The notes under the pieces: model-generated | What the model saw: only the letters and a program-made list of their open reading frames with translations | What the model was told of the DNA's origin: nothing | The model's database searches: none | Program-made: the position numbers and the translations under genes | Assembly: GCF_000150275.1 (NCBI RefSeq) | Contig: NW_002060948.1 | Location: forward strand, 981,328-1,045,327 | Origin: Trichoplax adhaerens | Lineage: Eukaryota > Placozoa > Uniplacotomia > Trichoplacea > Trichoplacidae | DNA: 64,000 nucleotides | Direction: 5' to 3' | Shown here: piece by piece, positions 47,067-61,230 of the stretch | Layout of the letters: the number at the start of each line of letters is the position of its first letter | Position numbering within the stretch: position 1 is the stretch's first letter

Positions 47067-50000
47067 ATGTTGTTAGACAATAAAAGCGAAATTTTTAATC
47101 CAAACTGTCGAAATACTAGCTTGATAGACAATATCAAAGAAAGATGTGACTGTGAGAAAGATGGTAAATGGTTATAATTCTGTTTTGTTATTAAAAGTGG
47201 TTATTTTTAGGTCTTGATTGCCCTTTCTTTAAGTTTTCTCTCTGGATTTAGTTAAAAAAGTTTTATTTCCGTGTTAGTCAATTTATTTATTTATAATATT
47301 ACAGTATATTAACTTAATTCTGCCCTCCTTGTGTTATGAGCGTTTGAGGTTCCTTGTATGTTCTTTCTCAATTATATATAGGTCCATCTGTAATTTAATA
47401 ACTTAGTCACGACAGGATATTGAAATATCTAGACTTTCTTTCATAAGTATTAGTCTTTCCGACGTCTTTATATAGACATTATCATGCTACATCAAATACT
47501 TTTCTGTTAATAGTATTTCCTTATGCCTATCTTAGTATAGTCTATACATGTCTTGAGTGTTTAATTGTTGAATCTAACTATTTCTACAAGAGCTTGATGG
47601 TTATTACTTTAGATTACTTTCAGCATCACAAGTTAGACGTATAAACTTTTAGCGTTACAAAATAATGAACTTCTCATCCATTTTCTATATTGCAATTATT
47701 CATTTAATGACATAGGACAGACTGGTCATGCTCCATTCTCATTTTTCTTTATTTCTATTATAATTGAACTATAAATTGAATAATATTTTTTGATGTTTAC
47801 ACAGACTGGATTAGTTTATCCGATGAGCGAGGTATCTTAAAGAAGATACACCTGAATTTACTTGATTATGCTAGCAATTATCTTGAACCACGAGGAGTTT
47901 TTATCCTAATTAAGATTGAAAAAGGTAAGATGAAATAATCGAGTAACTATATATTATTATAAGTGAGATAGGAAGCTATAGTTATATTTTGGACCTGATT
48001 CAATCAATATTGTATCGGAAAGTCTAATTAAGTTGTATAATTGAGAATATTTGTTTTCACCTGAACAGTTAGTTCTGTAGCTACATCTTATCGTATTAAA
48101 TGTATACAATCACGGGTCTTATTCAAGATTTCATAGTAGAATGGTTCCCAATATTTGCAGATGTGACATCGCTTATCGTTAAAAAGTATCTCAAAATGTT
48201 ATAATAAGAACTTCATCATTTTATAAACTCTACTTCATTATATAAATTGGTTTATCTATCTAATTATCAATAACAGTATTGCAGTAAAGTAGCTACATTG
48301 CGAATATCCTCCGCAGATAGATATTTACACAATCTTGTAATTTAACGTAAAGGATGAACTATTCTTGCACAATCTCTTAGCTTTTATCACAAGTTATTTT
48401 TGAAACTGCATTATACTGTACTTCTACTTAAGATATTTGATTCTTATTGAGAATAATAAAAGGTGTAGTCATATCTTCAAGATTGCATCATAGATATAGA
48501 GGTACACTACGGTAGCAAATGAATTGAGACTGTTGGCAAGGCAGATTTTAACATTGTGGATAAGATAAGATATTCTTTTATTTAAGTTTCACTGTTGTAC
48601 CTCATAATACAGTATTGAAAGGCGTGATTATTCGTTAGATTGGAATGCAGTAGATGAGATAATATTCTTATTTCAGAATTTTAAGTGATGCCCTTCTAAA
48701 ACATTAGCAGGCAACATTATTTTTATGGATACATGATAGGGTAGATTCAATGGTTACAGTCGACATATCACATGATATGCTTGAATATTTTAATTATATA
48801 ATATCGGAAGAGATAATTACTATATCTATGGTGGCATAGCACAGTAATTTAGACACTACTACTGTGATATAAGACTCGTGCATTGTTTGCGGATTGCTAA
48901 ATTTCATGCTATTTCTTAGTAAGTATTATTAATTACTTAGATTACACTGTAGAGTGTAATTTCAAGGCTACAAGGGATATTTTCAATTGAAATTTAGTCG
49001 TGTTATTTTAATCTTTTGATAACTTCAAAGTATTTTAAACGTATAAATTATTTAACTAGAATGGGATGAAGGAGTAGATATGAATACCAGAGATGATATC
49101 GTCTGCTTAACTCTTCAAGCTATACAGTAAAATGTTAAACAATTATTTTAAAGAAACTATTTTAACGGTCTGATTCTACCGTAATATTGATTGCCATCTG
49201 TTATAGTTCAAGATGCTCCATCCTAGTATTTCAGAATGAATTCCTTGGTACTCGATTACGATTTGTTTCTATTCATTCTTAGATGAGAATAGCAATGACC
49301 ACGAACTTACTTATACGCCATTATTGGATAGCCTTGAACAAGATCAAAAATTTTTAGGTATTAATATGGTATTTAATTTTTCTTTTTGGTTTAGAATTTC
49401 ATTACCTATAAACAGTTTATTACGTTATCAAGGCCCTAGTATAATTAGCAACCCCTATTATTAATTATGTAATTAAAAATTCTTTCATGAGTTTTAAGTA
49501 AGACAGGTAATAAACTCGTTTAGTTTAGCCATTAGCAAATTGCCGATGTCACAATTTGACAGAGGGATGAAAGCTATTTGAATTTGAGATAAGTTTAGAT
49601 GAAATTAAAGTTATTATGGAGTTTATTATTCTTCACGTATCTATCTTATTTTAAAACTTTTCTATAAAATAATTACGGTGAGATCTCTTGCACTTTATGG
49701 CAACAATTTAGTAAATTTAATGCCTTTCCCAGATGTAGCGGCTCCTTTTTAAAATCTAATATAGTACATTATACACGATGAAGAATTTAATATCTTGAAA
49801 TAGGGAATCGATGAAAATCCTTGATTTTCAGTATGCTTATTGGAGAGTTAGATAGAGACTACTCATTACTTTCACAGATAGATGCTTACGGTTCTAGTGA
49901 CTAGGTGATAGTAAGTCAGATAGCAAGCGAGCCATGTCAAAAGTTTGTAAAAGCATAAAATTGCTATTTCTAAGAATATCCATATTCTTTGTCTTTTATT

Positions 50001-50205
50001 ATCAGCTCGATTGCGACCGAAACCAAAATCTCCATCAACTAATAGTCCAGCCAAAGATAAAAAATACGATTTAAAGAGGCGAAGAAGTACTCGTGTAATC
50101 GTCACTAATAGTAAACCTCGCACTCCTACCACTGGCAAAGGACGTCAGTCGAGGGTACAAAACTATAGTCTATCGCCAAATAAAGGAGCAAAAAAGGGCA
50201 AGTAA
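47067..50205 (+). CDS. CXorf65-like small conserved protein, 4 exons
   Basis: Exons 47067-47163, 47805-47924, 49283-49357 and 50006-50205 join in phase to give 163 aa (human CXorf65 about 183). The order matches that family: an N-terminal LLDN...FNPNC segment, then SDERG followed by LLDYASNYLEPRGVFILIKI (compare DYASKFL...VCKVERG in the human protein as I recall it), then YTPLLDSL. The lysine/arginine-rich tail (residues 98-163) is probably disordered. The start may lie in an additional upstream exon, because relatives begin with a short hydrophobic strand. Molecular function is unknown. Confidence 0.8.
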
Positions 50206-51405
50206 TCTTTGTTAACGGTTTTATTTTGGCGTGATGTACTTGTTGAAGGAATCATAAATTAGATGAATTAATGGCATCATGTATGATATTGTAATGCATG
50301 ATAACTGTGCTACAGATCTGATATCAGATTTATCGTTATTTGGTCCTTGTGTTCTATTGTGAAGTGAGGAAATGGTTATTCCAACCAAATATTAATGCTG
50401 AAATCTAAAATATTATTATTAATTAATTTTTCAATGCTACGCTAGAGGTGTAATCGTATGATCGTGATTTAATTGTAACGCTTATTATTTCTCAGGATAC
50501 AAAATACATAGTACAGTTAATGAAGTAAGATCGAATTAGCGGTATCTTAGATCAATATTGACAGTATTTATGTTACTCTACATAAGACAAGAAAACGATA
50601 CATTATGTCGTTATGCCGTATTCCGAGATTAACCATATGAGTGTGATACAAAAATAGATTTTACATTTTAGTTTCTAACACCGGCTTATATAAATGCCAC
50701 AGGCACATAAGTTTTATTCAAATATTTTGTAAAAATTTACGCACTTTTTGGCAGGTACAACATAAAAAGCATTTTTAAAATCTGTTCTACTGGAAGTTTT
50801 AAAGCTACAATTTAAACGATTGGATAAATAGTAACAAACATTTGATAACTTGATTAGTAGCTTAAAACTAAGTACATGTGTTCTAAAATTAATCTTGTTT
50901 CATCATCAGCGGGAGCTTTAGGCTATTATTGCATAAATTATTCAAAAATATGCATGCAAAATAAAATATTAAAAAATGTAACGCTCAACATTTCTTCAAC
51001 TGGGAGAAACAAATTACTGCAAATTTGATGCTTAACTATATACTGTAGTAATATCGAATAGTCAGATCTAATGTTTCTTTAGGATATTTAAATTTCTTAT
51101 AGATTTATAGCTATCATTGATGTTGTACAGGAATATAATATCGTAATATTGCTGCAGTTTCTAACTGTAGTAGGTAACAGTGAAAATCTTTCAAAAACGG
51201 AAAATTATGTTGGGTTTTGAATTGAGTTAACCGATACCCGAAAATTGATTTTTCGCTGAAAATACGGTCGTAGAATCCAAAATCACATTGGATACGCCAA
51301 ACAGCAGTCGACACAATTTGCATTAGAACTTTAAGATATATAGTGGTTATAAATGCTGTAAGATCCCTACCGTATTTTGAAAAATTTTAAGACAATTTTT
51401 TGTTT
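50206..51405. other. Spacer between convergent genes
   Basis: About 1.2 kb between the CXorf65-like stop and the SARS2 stop. It is AT-rich and contains no recognised coding or RNA feature. Confidence 0.5.
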
Positions 51406-54400
51406 TCATGATATGGTTGATTTATTGTTCATAAAGGGCCGTAGAACTTCAGGAATTTTAATACTACCGTCCTGTAAGATACACGGAAATTGAGGAACTT
51501 AATGATTTTACTGATTATGACGCGAAAAAGGTGTTGACTTGCATAAAGTATCTTTCAAATCAAAATCGATCATATTTCGTATATGCATGACTACAATCAA
51601 GGAGGTTTTAGATCGTGTAATTTTATTGCTTTACTATTTAAATTTCGTTATAACCTGCTGTTGAAAATTCTCTAGAATGCTGATAATCAGTCTTGGAATA
51701 GCACATGCAGTAGCATTAACCTAAATGTTATACGAGTTGAAAAATGAACGCTTTAAACACAAAATTGTAATCGTACTTTATAAATATCAAAACTTTCTTA
51801 AAATTTATATTTACCAAAGTGGTATTTAGTGAATAACATACCGTATGGACAAACTGACGACCTCTATGCTTAGCTTTAGAACCTTTATATTGGATGTTTA
51901 GGCGTCTACTTTGATAATCTGTGCAGTTAGAGGCACTAGATATCTGCACAATAGTAAGATTATGATCGTAAATTATTTTGTCTATGAGTAAATAAAACAG
52001 ACTAGTGGGATTCTAAATAATAAACAGTTATGAAAAGATAAGTTAAAATATATTCATTCCGCTATATAATTATCCTTACTTCACCATAATTATTTCTGCC
52101 TGGCATCCAAGCTTCAATATCGAATTTTCTATAGGCTGAGCTGCTAAGTTCTGCCGTAGGCATGTCTAAAATTCTGATATAAGTAAGCCAAAAGAATGCA
52201 TATAATATATATTTTATGTTTGCCGAATTTAGAGTTGTCTATGATTTACCTAGCATGTAAGCCTAAGTTCGAATAAAGATCTTTTTGTATCTCCACAAAC
52301 TCATTAAACAACGCGTCGCTTTCATTGTGACCTTCATTAGTAGTTATACCAAACATTTCCACCTGTCGTGTAATGTTATAAGTTAGTGAGTGATAGATTC
52401 GTGTAAGTGCAAATTACGGGTAGTAGAACTATATTGTATTAGTAACATAATGATGTACTTTTGTAAATTGATGTAAACGATACAAGCCGCGCTCTTCGGA
52501 AGTGTGTCTCGCTTTAGTAAAGAATGATAACAGTATCGTTAATATTAAGTTAATTTTTACTAAAAGCAATAGATTTTATCACTAGATATATACTATAATA
52601 TACCAGCTTCAGCGCGAAAGCAGTGGCTAACGGCTACATATCTGCAATGCAAAGTGCACGCCTTAATTACTAATTAATTAAAGTTTGGGTAAGTTACCAG
52701 TATGCTTGAAAACAATGATATATTTACTCTTTTGTCACTATGTGCTATATATCTGTATATTTGTGCAGTGTATGGAATATACTTATTTCTAACCTTAAAG
52801 GGAGATCTTTCGCGTCTAACATTGAATCCATAAACATTCCTAAAAATGCAAAGTGCTTACTTATAAAATCAATGTTCCAATGAATATTTTTATACTTACC
52901 GCATAAAGGGATTTCTGAAGTTCCAGCGAGGCGTAATTCACCGTGGCTGGGATCAAGGCTATATATCTTTTCATATTAAATAAAATTGTAACTACAACGT
53001 GGGATTTTTATTTGATACGCATGTATGAGGCTAATGAACACGGTTTTTACTTTCGTAGCTTTTCAATACCTGAGCATGTTCAGTTCTTGGATGATATCCA
53101 CATCCTTCCTAAATTGACATATAGTATGAAAGAGAATCTTTCATTATAGTTAAATACTATGCGGTTGCGCATAAAGTTTTATAAGTAAAATTGACGTTAA
53201 CTTACTATAAGCCTAGGTTTGACGATATCTGGAGGCAGAATTGTAGTAAAACCCTAGAATGAAGAGAAGTCAAATGATAAAGTATTTCACTTGTGAAACT
53301 TTAGTAGGAGCGCACTGAAGTTATATGAGGCAGTAGCCATCTAAGAATACCTTCTGTGTAAGCTTTTGGATTGCGTACTGAATAATTGCCAACTCCAATA
53401 GAGCGGCATCTCCTAATAAATAGCAAAATTTCGGATCGCTCTGAAGTGCTGCAGATCTAAATTCGATATTAATAGTAGTTAGCTGCTTATAATAGACGAT
53501 CTATTTGATAGTAAGTCAATCGAATTTTGAAAAATGGTAGACAAGTTACGAGTTAATTAAGCTATTGCATATACCGAAATAAATTCAATTTTTCGCCAAT
53601 TTGTATATGATTTTTCAAATCCAAGTCAAATACTAAAATGATGAATGGGATAATTGTGCAGTGTTATTACATCATTCGTTTTTATAAGTTTACCTGATTG
53701 ATTGAAATAAATAATCTGGAGAGATATACTAATCAATCGTAACTTGCATTACAGACCAGGTTTATCTCCAAAAGTGCTTAAAATGGTTGCATTTTCTTCG
53801 TCTCCAATTGGCTTTAGCAAGAGAAAATGAAGTTCTACATGAGACTGTCACAAAAATTGATATTCAGACATTATTTTACCGTATCTGGGTGAGTATCATT
53901 CGGAATTTTCGACGCAGCTTCAAACAACTGATTTTCGTAATGTAATTTTGTATCCTGTGATGCCATAGATTTCAATTTTAGTATTAGAAATTTAAAACTT
54001 TACACCATTATTTTAGAGCGCGATAGTGATGTACAGTACAACTTAGGATATGTCTAATTCGACCTGTATATATACTGTGCAATGATGCTTATTTTAAGGT
54101 ATTAATCAATGAATTAAAAGCGATATGGTGTTTTACTTCCCTACCTCCAGTTGTGGCATTTTCTCTTTTATTTTCTTACCTAAATCGACAAGTTTTACAT
54201 AGTCATCCTCACCTTTTTTGACCTATTAAAAAACAGGGCTAGTTAAGTATTGCTTTATCTGCACCACCTCGTGTTTTGTAGAGATTATCTATTTTATTGG
54301 TTAACTATTCACCTCTTGTAGCTTAATTTTCTTTGATATTTCATTTCTCTCATGTCGTAATGCAGAAATTTCTGTACATATTTTGCCAAATTTGTTATGC

Positions 54401-55250
54401 AATTTTACCTGATAACATAGATGGATATTTAACTGTCTTAATTTTTGAAAAGTTATAATATACTCGTACTGACGTTATAATATGTTGATTAGGGACTAAT
54501 TTAGGGTAATCTTTAATTTTCTTAGTTGTGGCATATACTTGTATTTTTACGTCTGCTGCAGTCAGTCATGGCAAGGAAATAGACGTGAACTAGATGGAAT
54601 TTTGACTCCAAAAAAGAGTCAATTTTCATTGACACTCTATAGTCTGTACTATTCTGTAAGATGAGCAAAAATGCTTGCGACAAATGAAATCTTTAACTTT
54701 AGTGTGCTCAATTTCATTCATACAGCTATAGTCTATAAAGCATAAACTGTAACGAACTTTGCATGGACTGTCCGCGCGTAATCTTAGTTGTTGAAAGCTT
54801 TATCTGAGAGTACAGTAATAATGGTACTTGATAATTCTGAAAATGATTTCATTCTACAGTATTTTAGTCTACAGTTTGCTATGAACATTAACTTTATCAA
54901 ATTGATGATATTGGTATTGAGCGGAAGTGATTGCATGTAATACTGTACAGTATATAGCAATCTTCGTTTAGCAACTATCCAAGATCTGCTAATATGCATA
55001 AGCCAATCAGTAGTTTCTCAGCCTTTTATAGCCTATTCAACTCTTTTCTTACCACTTCGTCAATGTCAGCATCACAACATCGATTCTTAATATTTTCACG
55101 TATAATATCAGTTTTTTTTCGATAATAATCGAAATCAAATATGGGTCTATAGCCAATGCCATCTTTTCGAAATAAATATGAAGAGAGAGCCTTGCAATGG
55201 ATTCGGCAAGAGCTCGGTGTGATCCACCTCCGGCGCACTGCTTTCATCAT
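51406..55250 (-). CDS. SARS2: Mitochondrial seryl-tRNA synthetase, 18 exons
   Basis: A class II aminoacyl-tRNA synthetase charging tRNA-Ser in mitochondria. Exons: 55250-55053, 54408-54313, 54222-54145, 53954-53880, 53811-53757, 53633-53575, 53440-53351, 53253-53206, 53108-53070, 52966-52900, 52839-52794, 52641-52604, 52511-52459, 52362-52250, 52173-52080, 51943-51842, 51720-51655, 51471-51406. Together they give 460 aa (human 518) in continuous phase. The Arg-rich start (MMKAVRRRW) fits a mitochondrial targeting peptide, followed by the tRNA-binding coiled-coil arm. Motif 2 is [17 protein letters not shown] (from 303), then [24 protein letters not shown], and motif 3 [15 protein letters not shown] (from 421). 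The sequence follows SARS2, not cytosolic SARS1. Several exons are under 60 bp. The acceptor of the 53440 exon has alternatives. Confidence 0.93.
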
Positions 55251-56262
55251 GGCGTTGATGGTTAATTTTTAATCTACCTTAAACTTAATATTGGATGGGA
55301 AAATTTTATAATCTACTATAATATAACCTAATGGTAGCACAGGATAAGAGTTTTAATGAATTAATTGCATCAAGTCAATTCTTTTAGCCGTCGTAGATTG
55401 CAATAATTTTCTCAGCTTATAATTCAGATGCTCTAGTCTCTCTCGATTTCATTCATTGCAGCTAACGTGGAGCGGATTGCAGACTTTTTAACAGGGAGCC
55501 TCGCGGTACGGACTGTGCACTGTACTATACAGTACAGTACCGTACGATTAGTTTTACTGTACGTCTGTACATCTTGTCCGTATAGTATGGTACTGTACTG
55601 TAGTGTTACATGTTATACTGTAGTAACTGTACTGTACTGTACTGTACAGTGTACAGTGTACAAGATGAGACACATTGTACTGTACTGTACACTGTATTGT
55701 ACTGTAGGCCATCGAGGTCGCTATGATACATGTATGAGACTTCTGAATCGAATCACTCAACATTCCAACGACTTTTTTAGCCGTGGCAGTTCATTTCTCA
55801 AAGTTCCCACGTACTGTTTACATTGGAAAATTAAGTTATTCGAAAATAAATCTTAATTTGGATCAATAAGCGATTGGAATAAGCATCTTTCTAGAGTTCT
55901 CGACGATGTCATGGTGGTGATTATCAAATTTCTAAGATGATTAAGCGCCAATCGGGTAAAATGAAATGATGGTATTTCAATAATGCTTTAAATCAGTCAA
56001 TTAACATGGACTAGTAAGAAGACAGTAAAATAATGATCACCTAAACCTGTTTATCCATGCTCAATGAACAGGAATGGTTTACTATCATTGCTAATATTAG
56101 TTTTCTCTGTACTATATACTGTCATCAATTTGGATGGTATTGAAATAGAAGTAATCATTGAAATAAAGTAGTCATACAATAACAGAATATATTACATGAT
56201 TCAATGAAAAGCGCAAAAAGGATTCAATTTTGATAGAGATAGAATAATGATTATCTTAATTT
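55251..56262. other. Divergent promoter spacer
   Basis: Holds the presumptive promoters of SARS2 (minus) and the 305-aa gene (plus) and a dense palindromic satellite at 55500-55710. Nothing else is recognised. Confidence 0.5.
55500..55710. repeat. TACTGTACAGTA palindromic satellite
   Basis: Dense CTGTACTGTACAGTA-type repeats on a 5-6 bp rhythm, each self-complementary, so long stretches can fold. It creates spurious open frames on both strands. Confidence 0.8.
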
Positions 56263-58467
56263 ATGGAAAGTAATAATATTACAGCTTTAAAGGATAATCC
56301 ATGGAAGACCGGGAAGGGTAAGAAGGAGGCACAATTGAGCTTACAACGAAGCGGTAAGGATGATCCATTCGTAATTTGAATTATTTGCCTACGCTATAAT
56401 TGATAGTTTTCATAACACACCAAACAAGCTTTTACGTAATATTGTAATGATAAACGATTAACGTTAATAGGCCATATCTTGCTATTAGTTTAATTCATTC
56501 ATTTTTGTATTCAGTTTAATATACCTGTGCATACAGTAGTTAATTATAATAGTACGCCAGACTATGAAAATGAGTGCTTAATTAATAGGCTCGTATTATC
56601 ATGGCTTCTACTGTTAGTTTTAATGATGCGTCAGAGTATGAGAACTAATGGCTTAATATTATATACTCGTATTATAATCGTAGGTTTTATCCCCAAAACT
56701 GTTAGCACGACTGGAGGTCATGATATCGTTAGCAGCCATATGAAATCTCATTACAATCGAATTACCGGTGCTAAATGTAATTTTAAAAAATAATACTTTG
56801 CTATCCCAATTTTTCTTGTACGCTATTATTATCCTTCAAATGCACATTAAAACTTTTATTATTATCCTGTCTCGTTATCCGCTATACTAATACTGTTATC
56901 TTGCTTTAGCACGAACTGATACGTCTGCTCCAAAATCTCTTGTTGTCAATCCAAGGCGTAAGATAAATATCATTTAATCTCAATAACCATTAAAAGAGAT
57001 TAATACCTTCATTTTGTTTTCGACTGTAGGCCATAGTCGTAAAGGAACCTCAACATTTGATTCTACAGGTTCCGTATATGCTGGACTGCCCCAATCTGCA
57101 CGTAGCATGAAAGGACGTAGTCTACTAAATTCACGTCCTATGTCTGCTCGTACTGCGCCAGAAACAAGCACAAAGGATGTTAATAAGAGTACTACCAAGG
57201 TTGTACTTGTATTGTATGTACAATAAATATAACTAAGATTTGTATGTTATATTGCCTTTTTACAATAGATATGGATCCCTTAAAATCACTAACGTATTAA
57301 ACTAAACTATAGGAACAGGGGAGCAATTATAAGCGGAAAGTGTCTCAAAAGAAATCAAAATCTGCAATAGCTGTCGATGTGAATTCTACAAATATAGCTG
57401 ATACACCCGTTATGTCAAATTATAATGATCATCCTACACCTGATATGAATGAACAAGACGAAGCCGACGATGGACCTTCTAAGTAATATAACTCATAGAT
57501 GATAAAATGAATAAAAATGTTTTTTATGTTACTGACTTGATATTGCTTCAATTTAATTAGAGAAAAATTGGCAGAATATTTGATCTTAAAATATGGTGTT
57601 AAATCGAGTAAGAAAGCTAAGCAACAAGAGCGTAAAGGACAACAATCGCAGCTGTTTTCAAATAGTGTACAAAAAGTCCCATCTAGGTAGAGTCATCTGT
57701 CATATTGAAACCATTTTCAGGTTTAAAATCTCACTTAGCCTGTATTACGATAAAAATCTTAGAATTACGCATGAGGTTAAGGATGATCCAAATAGAATTA
57801 CGTCTACAAGATTAGGAAATTATGATTTTCAAGGCAGTAGTGTTAGAGACCCTAATAACCTAAGAAGTAATGTCGACAATTGGCTAAACGATGCGAATGC
57901 TTCCGTCATGGCAGAAGTGTAAGCTTTTCATAATTACTATTATCACAACTATTGTAAAATAATATATGGATACTTTAAAATGTACAGAAATTTAGAAATG
58001 GAATACTTGAAATTTATGTCTTCCCTCACAACCGATGTAATCTCTCGTGGAATTTTTTCTGATAGGTACAACTGAGCGTTAGCTCGTTAAGCTGATATAA
58101 ATTGTTGTGTCCTTAAATTGGTATAATATTTTATTTATTTGTTGCATCCTCTTACCTACAGATATATTAATCGTATCATTGAACAGCATATTCGAGACAA
58201 TAGAGCTACATTAAATGAAGTAAGTCCATATAATAATTTCTTAAGAAGTGTGCTGTACTGTAGTCAATTAAAGTTTTCAATTTATGCATACATAGGTTAC
58301 AGTTGTCTACTATTACTACATTTACTGTATTCATGTCAATTTCGGATGATGAATAGATATAAGTTCAGTAATACTGAAATCCACTTGTTACTTCTCGGGT
58401 TATCAACTAGGATCACATGCGTGAATTGACAGAACAATTGAAAAGGGATCTCTGCATTCGCGATTAG
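56263..58467 (+). CDS. Unrecognised 305-aa protein, 8 exons
   Basis: Exons 56263-56353, 56910-56957, 57030-57199, 57313-57482, 57561-57686, 57721-57918, 58162-58219 and 58411-58467 join with consistent phases and good donors. Residues 1-160 are low-complexity, basic and Ser/Thr/Pro-rich (SRPMSARTAPETST), and probably disordered. A folded-looking C-terminal part follows: KLAEYLILKYG, then ISLSLYYDKNLRITHEV, then a helical charged end (AEVYINRIIEQHIRDN, HMRELTEQLKRDL). No signal peptide or membrane segment is seen. I do not recognise the family. The exon structure and amino-acid composition support a real gene. It is divergent from SARS2 and convergent with WDR74. Confidence 0.8.
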
Positions 58468-58816
58468 GATTGTTTCCTCATAATTTAGGAACCTACTTGC
58501 GCACTTTGCGCATTACAACTACAGGATGCTCATTTTTAAATATTATAATGTCAATCCTCCTTATGTAAATAAACTACAATGTGTTTATCCGATGTTGCTG
58601 TGAATTGTATCGAATATTGTAGATCATAGTTTAAATTGTATTTCCAAATCTCCATTTTATTTACAAAATTTTTATACACACAATATAAACTATTTTCCTA
58701 GTTGCTTGACTTTGTCTTCTTTTTTTCTGTATATGATAGAGATAATTTATTAATTCTATTGATACTAATGAATTGTATGAATTATCGATAATAATATGTA
58801 CGTATATTATATAAAA
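58468..58816. other. Short convergent 3' spacer
   Basis: About 350 bp between the stop codons of two convergent genes, AT-rich. An AATAAA-like AAATAAAC near 58567 could serve polyadenylation of the plus-strand gene. Confidence 0.4.
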
Positions 58817-61230
58817 TTATGTATGGACATACTGCGACTTCGCATCATTTTTTTGGGAAAATGTCGGTAACTTACTTTTTTGAGGTAATGAGTCTTCGAT
58901 TACTTCTAATTCATCCCAAACGTCAGAAAGTTCACTATCATTGTCGTCATTTTCTGCTGTAGTACCACGTTCCCTCTTGCTTTTCTATTGGGAAATGATA
59001 GAAGGTAAAAATATGGCATCGTGATATCTACTTCACTTATTATTATGCCTATGAACAAAATATTAATGACATGCAGCAAGAGATATCAAACCTTAAATGA
59101 TTGAGAATGGAATAAAAGACTGTTTAACTTTGATTTCAAGTAAAACTGTGCGAAATAAGAAGTGAAAATTCAATTAGAAAATTTGATTATATCAGGTTGA
59201 AGTACCCTCATCCATCATACAATAAAAAGAATTCAGGAATTAATAAGGCCGTACTTTATATCTAGGCTGCCTTGACTCAAGATCAAACACTCTCAAGTGC
59301 CTATCTAGCCCACAGGCTGCAATGGCATTTTCAGAGGGATGACAAGCAATTGACCGAATTGAACCTGTACAGCCTTTAAAATTGCCGACTGGACGTTCTA
59401 AATCCAAAAAATATTTTAGTTAATACGCGCTATGACGATTTGCAAACAGTATATCAACAAGTGTTTATAGCCGAGAACTTTACTTGATTTCAGATCAAAT
59501 AACGTCATAGTCCCTTTATTATCTCCCACGATAACTCTCCTAGCATTAGAATAAATGTTAGTCTCCTTTATCAATAAAGTAAAATGGAATTATACTCAGA
59601 CAATTAGCGTAGATAAGAAACTTTTACCTTTGCTCAGGCTCGAGTGCGAGGGACAGAAGCGGGGAATTGCCCAATTCTGTTACAGAAACAGGTCGTCTTT
59701 GGGCTCTAGGATCGTAAACTTGAATCTGTGGTATTGGATTGGATTCAGACAATATAACAATGTCTTATTTGATATTTAATGAAGGATGCAGCATGAAAGA
59801 AATGTTCGACGATACCTTATGATATTTTGATACTGTGATGATTTCTGGTTGCTGATGATTACAAGGTAATATTGCAATATTGGTAATCCATACAGGTACT
59901 TGTAAACCTAGCGAATCATTTGGCATCTAATATTGAAGGTATTATAATAGTTTAATAAGGTTATAACGACACGTATAGAAACTGCTAATATAAAGTGCAT
60001 AAATACATTTTTTGCTTTAAAGACAGGTTCCTTTGGTTTTGATAAATCCCATAGTTTTAGATTGTTTTGTTTTCCTCCAGTTGCTACTAACATAGGATTA
60101 AGTGGATTAACCGTCATTCTTGAGGTTTGCCCTCCAGTATTTATTTCGGTCTACGGTGAAGTGATATAGTAATGATCGCGTGAAAATACGTATGATAAGA
60201 TCGTTAATTAAAGAATATAAAATATATTGCGGTTATCGCCGTACTAGATTAGAGTTCTCAGAATTGTAGCATAGCTTCCCTGAATCGAAGCAGCCGATGT
60301 AGCAACTAATATTAAAATAAAGGTATTAGCTGTGAAGGAGCAGTAACATTTTGTAGAGAGTAATAAATTTTATTTTAATTTTACCCTTACCCATTGTGAT
60401 AGTGAAGCCCAGTAAATTGACCTTTACCTACGAATTCGTTCCAGTTTGTAGTATAACTGCAAGTATCCGTATTAAAGTGTTTAATGCTACCACTTTGAAA
60501 TCCTACACATATCTTTGATAAATTGCAACAAAATACTTTAGTATTCTCAACACTCGCAGAGCTGAAATACGCGTATGTGTATTAACAGGGAATATAGCGC
60601 TAGCTAACTAGTGTTTACTGCATGAATTACTAAATATTCATTTAGTAATTCACGGTTTGCAGCTATAAGGTCAATATTGTTCCTACCTACTCCGAATTGT
60701 AAGCAAATAACTTCGTGTACTTACCTCTTTTTCATAAGAATCTGTCCAACACATTGATAATATTTCTGGTGGGTTATCCGATGCCTTACAGTCTCCATAG
60801 CTGGAAGTGGAGTTATCTTTGAGTTGCACCCCTGATATATAAGGAGATAAAGTAAAGGTAATTACTAAATTATATATATTTACTTTGAGAACGTAATATG
60901 GGATGTTCGCCTAATCAGAGTATACAATGTATGTAGTGTAACCGGAATACGATTCAGGCTGTGCTAATTGACTCATTCCTGCTACCAATATCAGTTAACT
61001 TTAAAGATCACTACTCTAACTAGACGTTTTGATTAATTCATTGTGCAGCTGTCCACTAGTTATGCTATAACATGTATGCACAAGTACGTATAGTACAATG
61101 TATTTCAATTAATATTCAGTATCAATTTATGAAGGACTGTAGTATGAATAATTAATTCTGTTATGAGTAAATTTATGAGACCTTTTAAGATGCCAAGCTG
61201 ACTTCCTATCCATATATTGCAAGGATTCAT
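58817..61230 (-). CDS. WDR74: WDR74, ribosome-biogenesis WD40 protein, 11 exons
   Basis: WDR74 (yeast Nsa1) is a nucleolar beta-propeller needed for maturation of pre-60S ribosomal subunits. Exons: 61230-61182, 60831-60725, 60512-60391, 60305-60245, 60150-60007, 59926-59816, 59725-59628, 59539-59484, 59397-59255, 59145-59092, 58984-58817. They give 370 aa (human 385) with phases intact. The N-terminal IWIGSQLGILKGVQL, central NPMLVATGGKQNNLKLWDL and KPKEPVFKAKN, YDPRAQRRPV, CHPSENAIAACGLDRHLRVF and YLKSKLNSLLF follow the family in order. The C-terminus ends with acidic DVWDELE and a Lys-rich tail, as expected for a nucleolar protein. The first exon (16 codons) is assigned from homology and splice phase. 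Confidence 0.92.

Noticed and set aside
55467-55856. 129-codon frame
   Set aside because: Mostly repeat-derived Tyr/Cys/Thr/Val runs from the TACTGT satellite, with an antisense counterpart.
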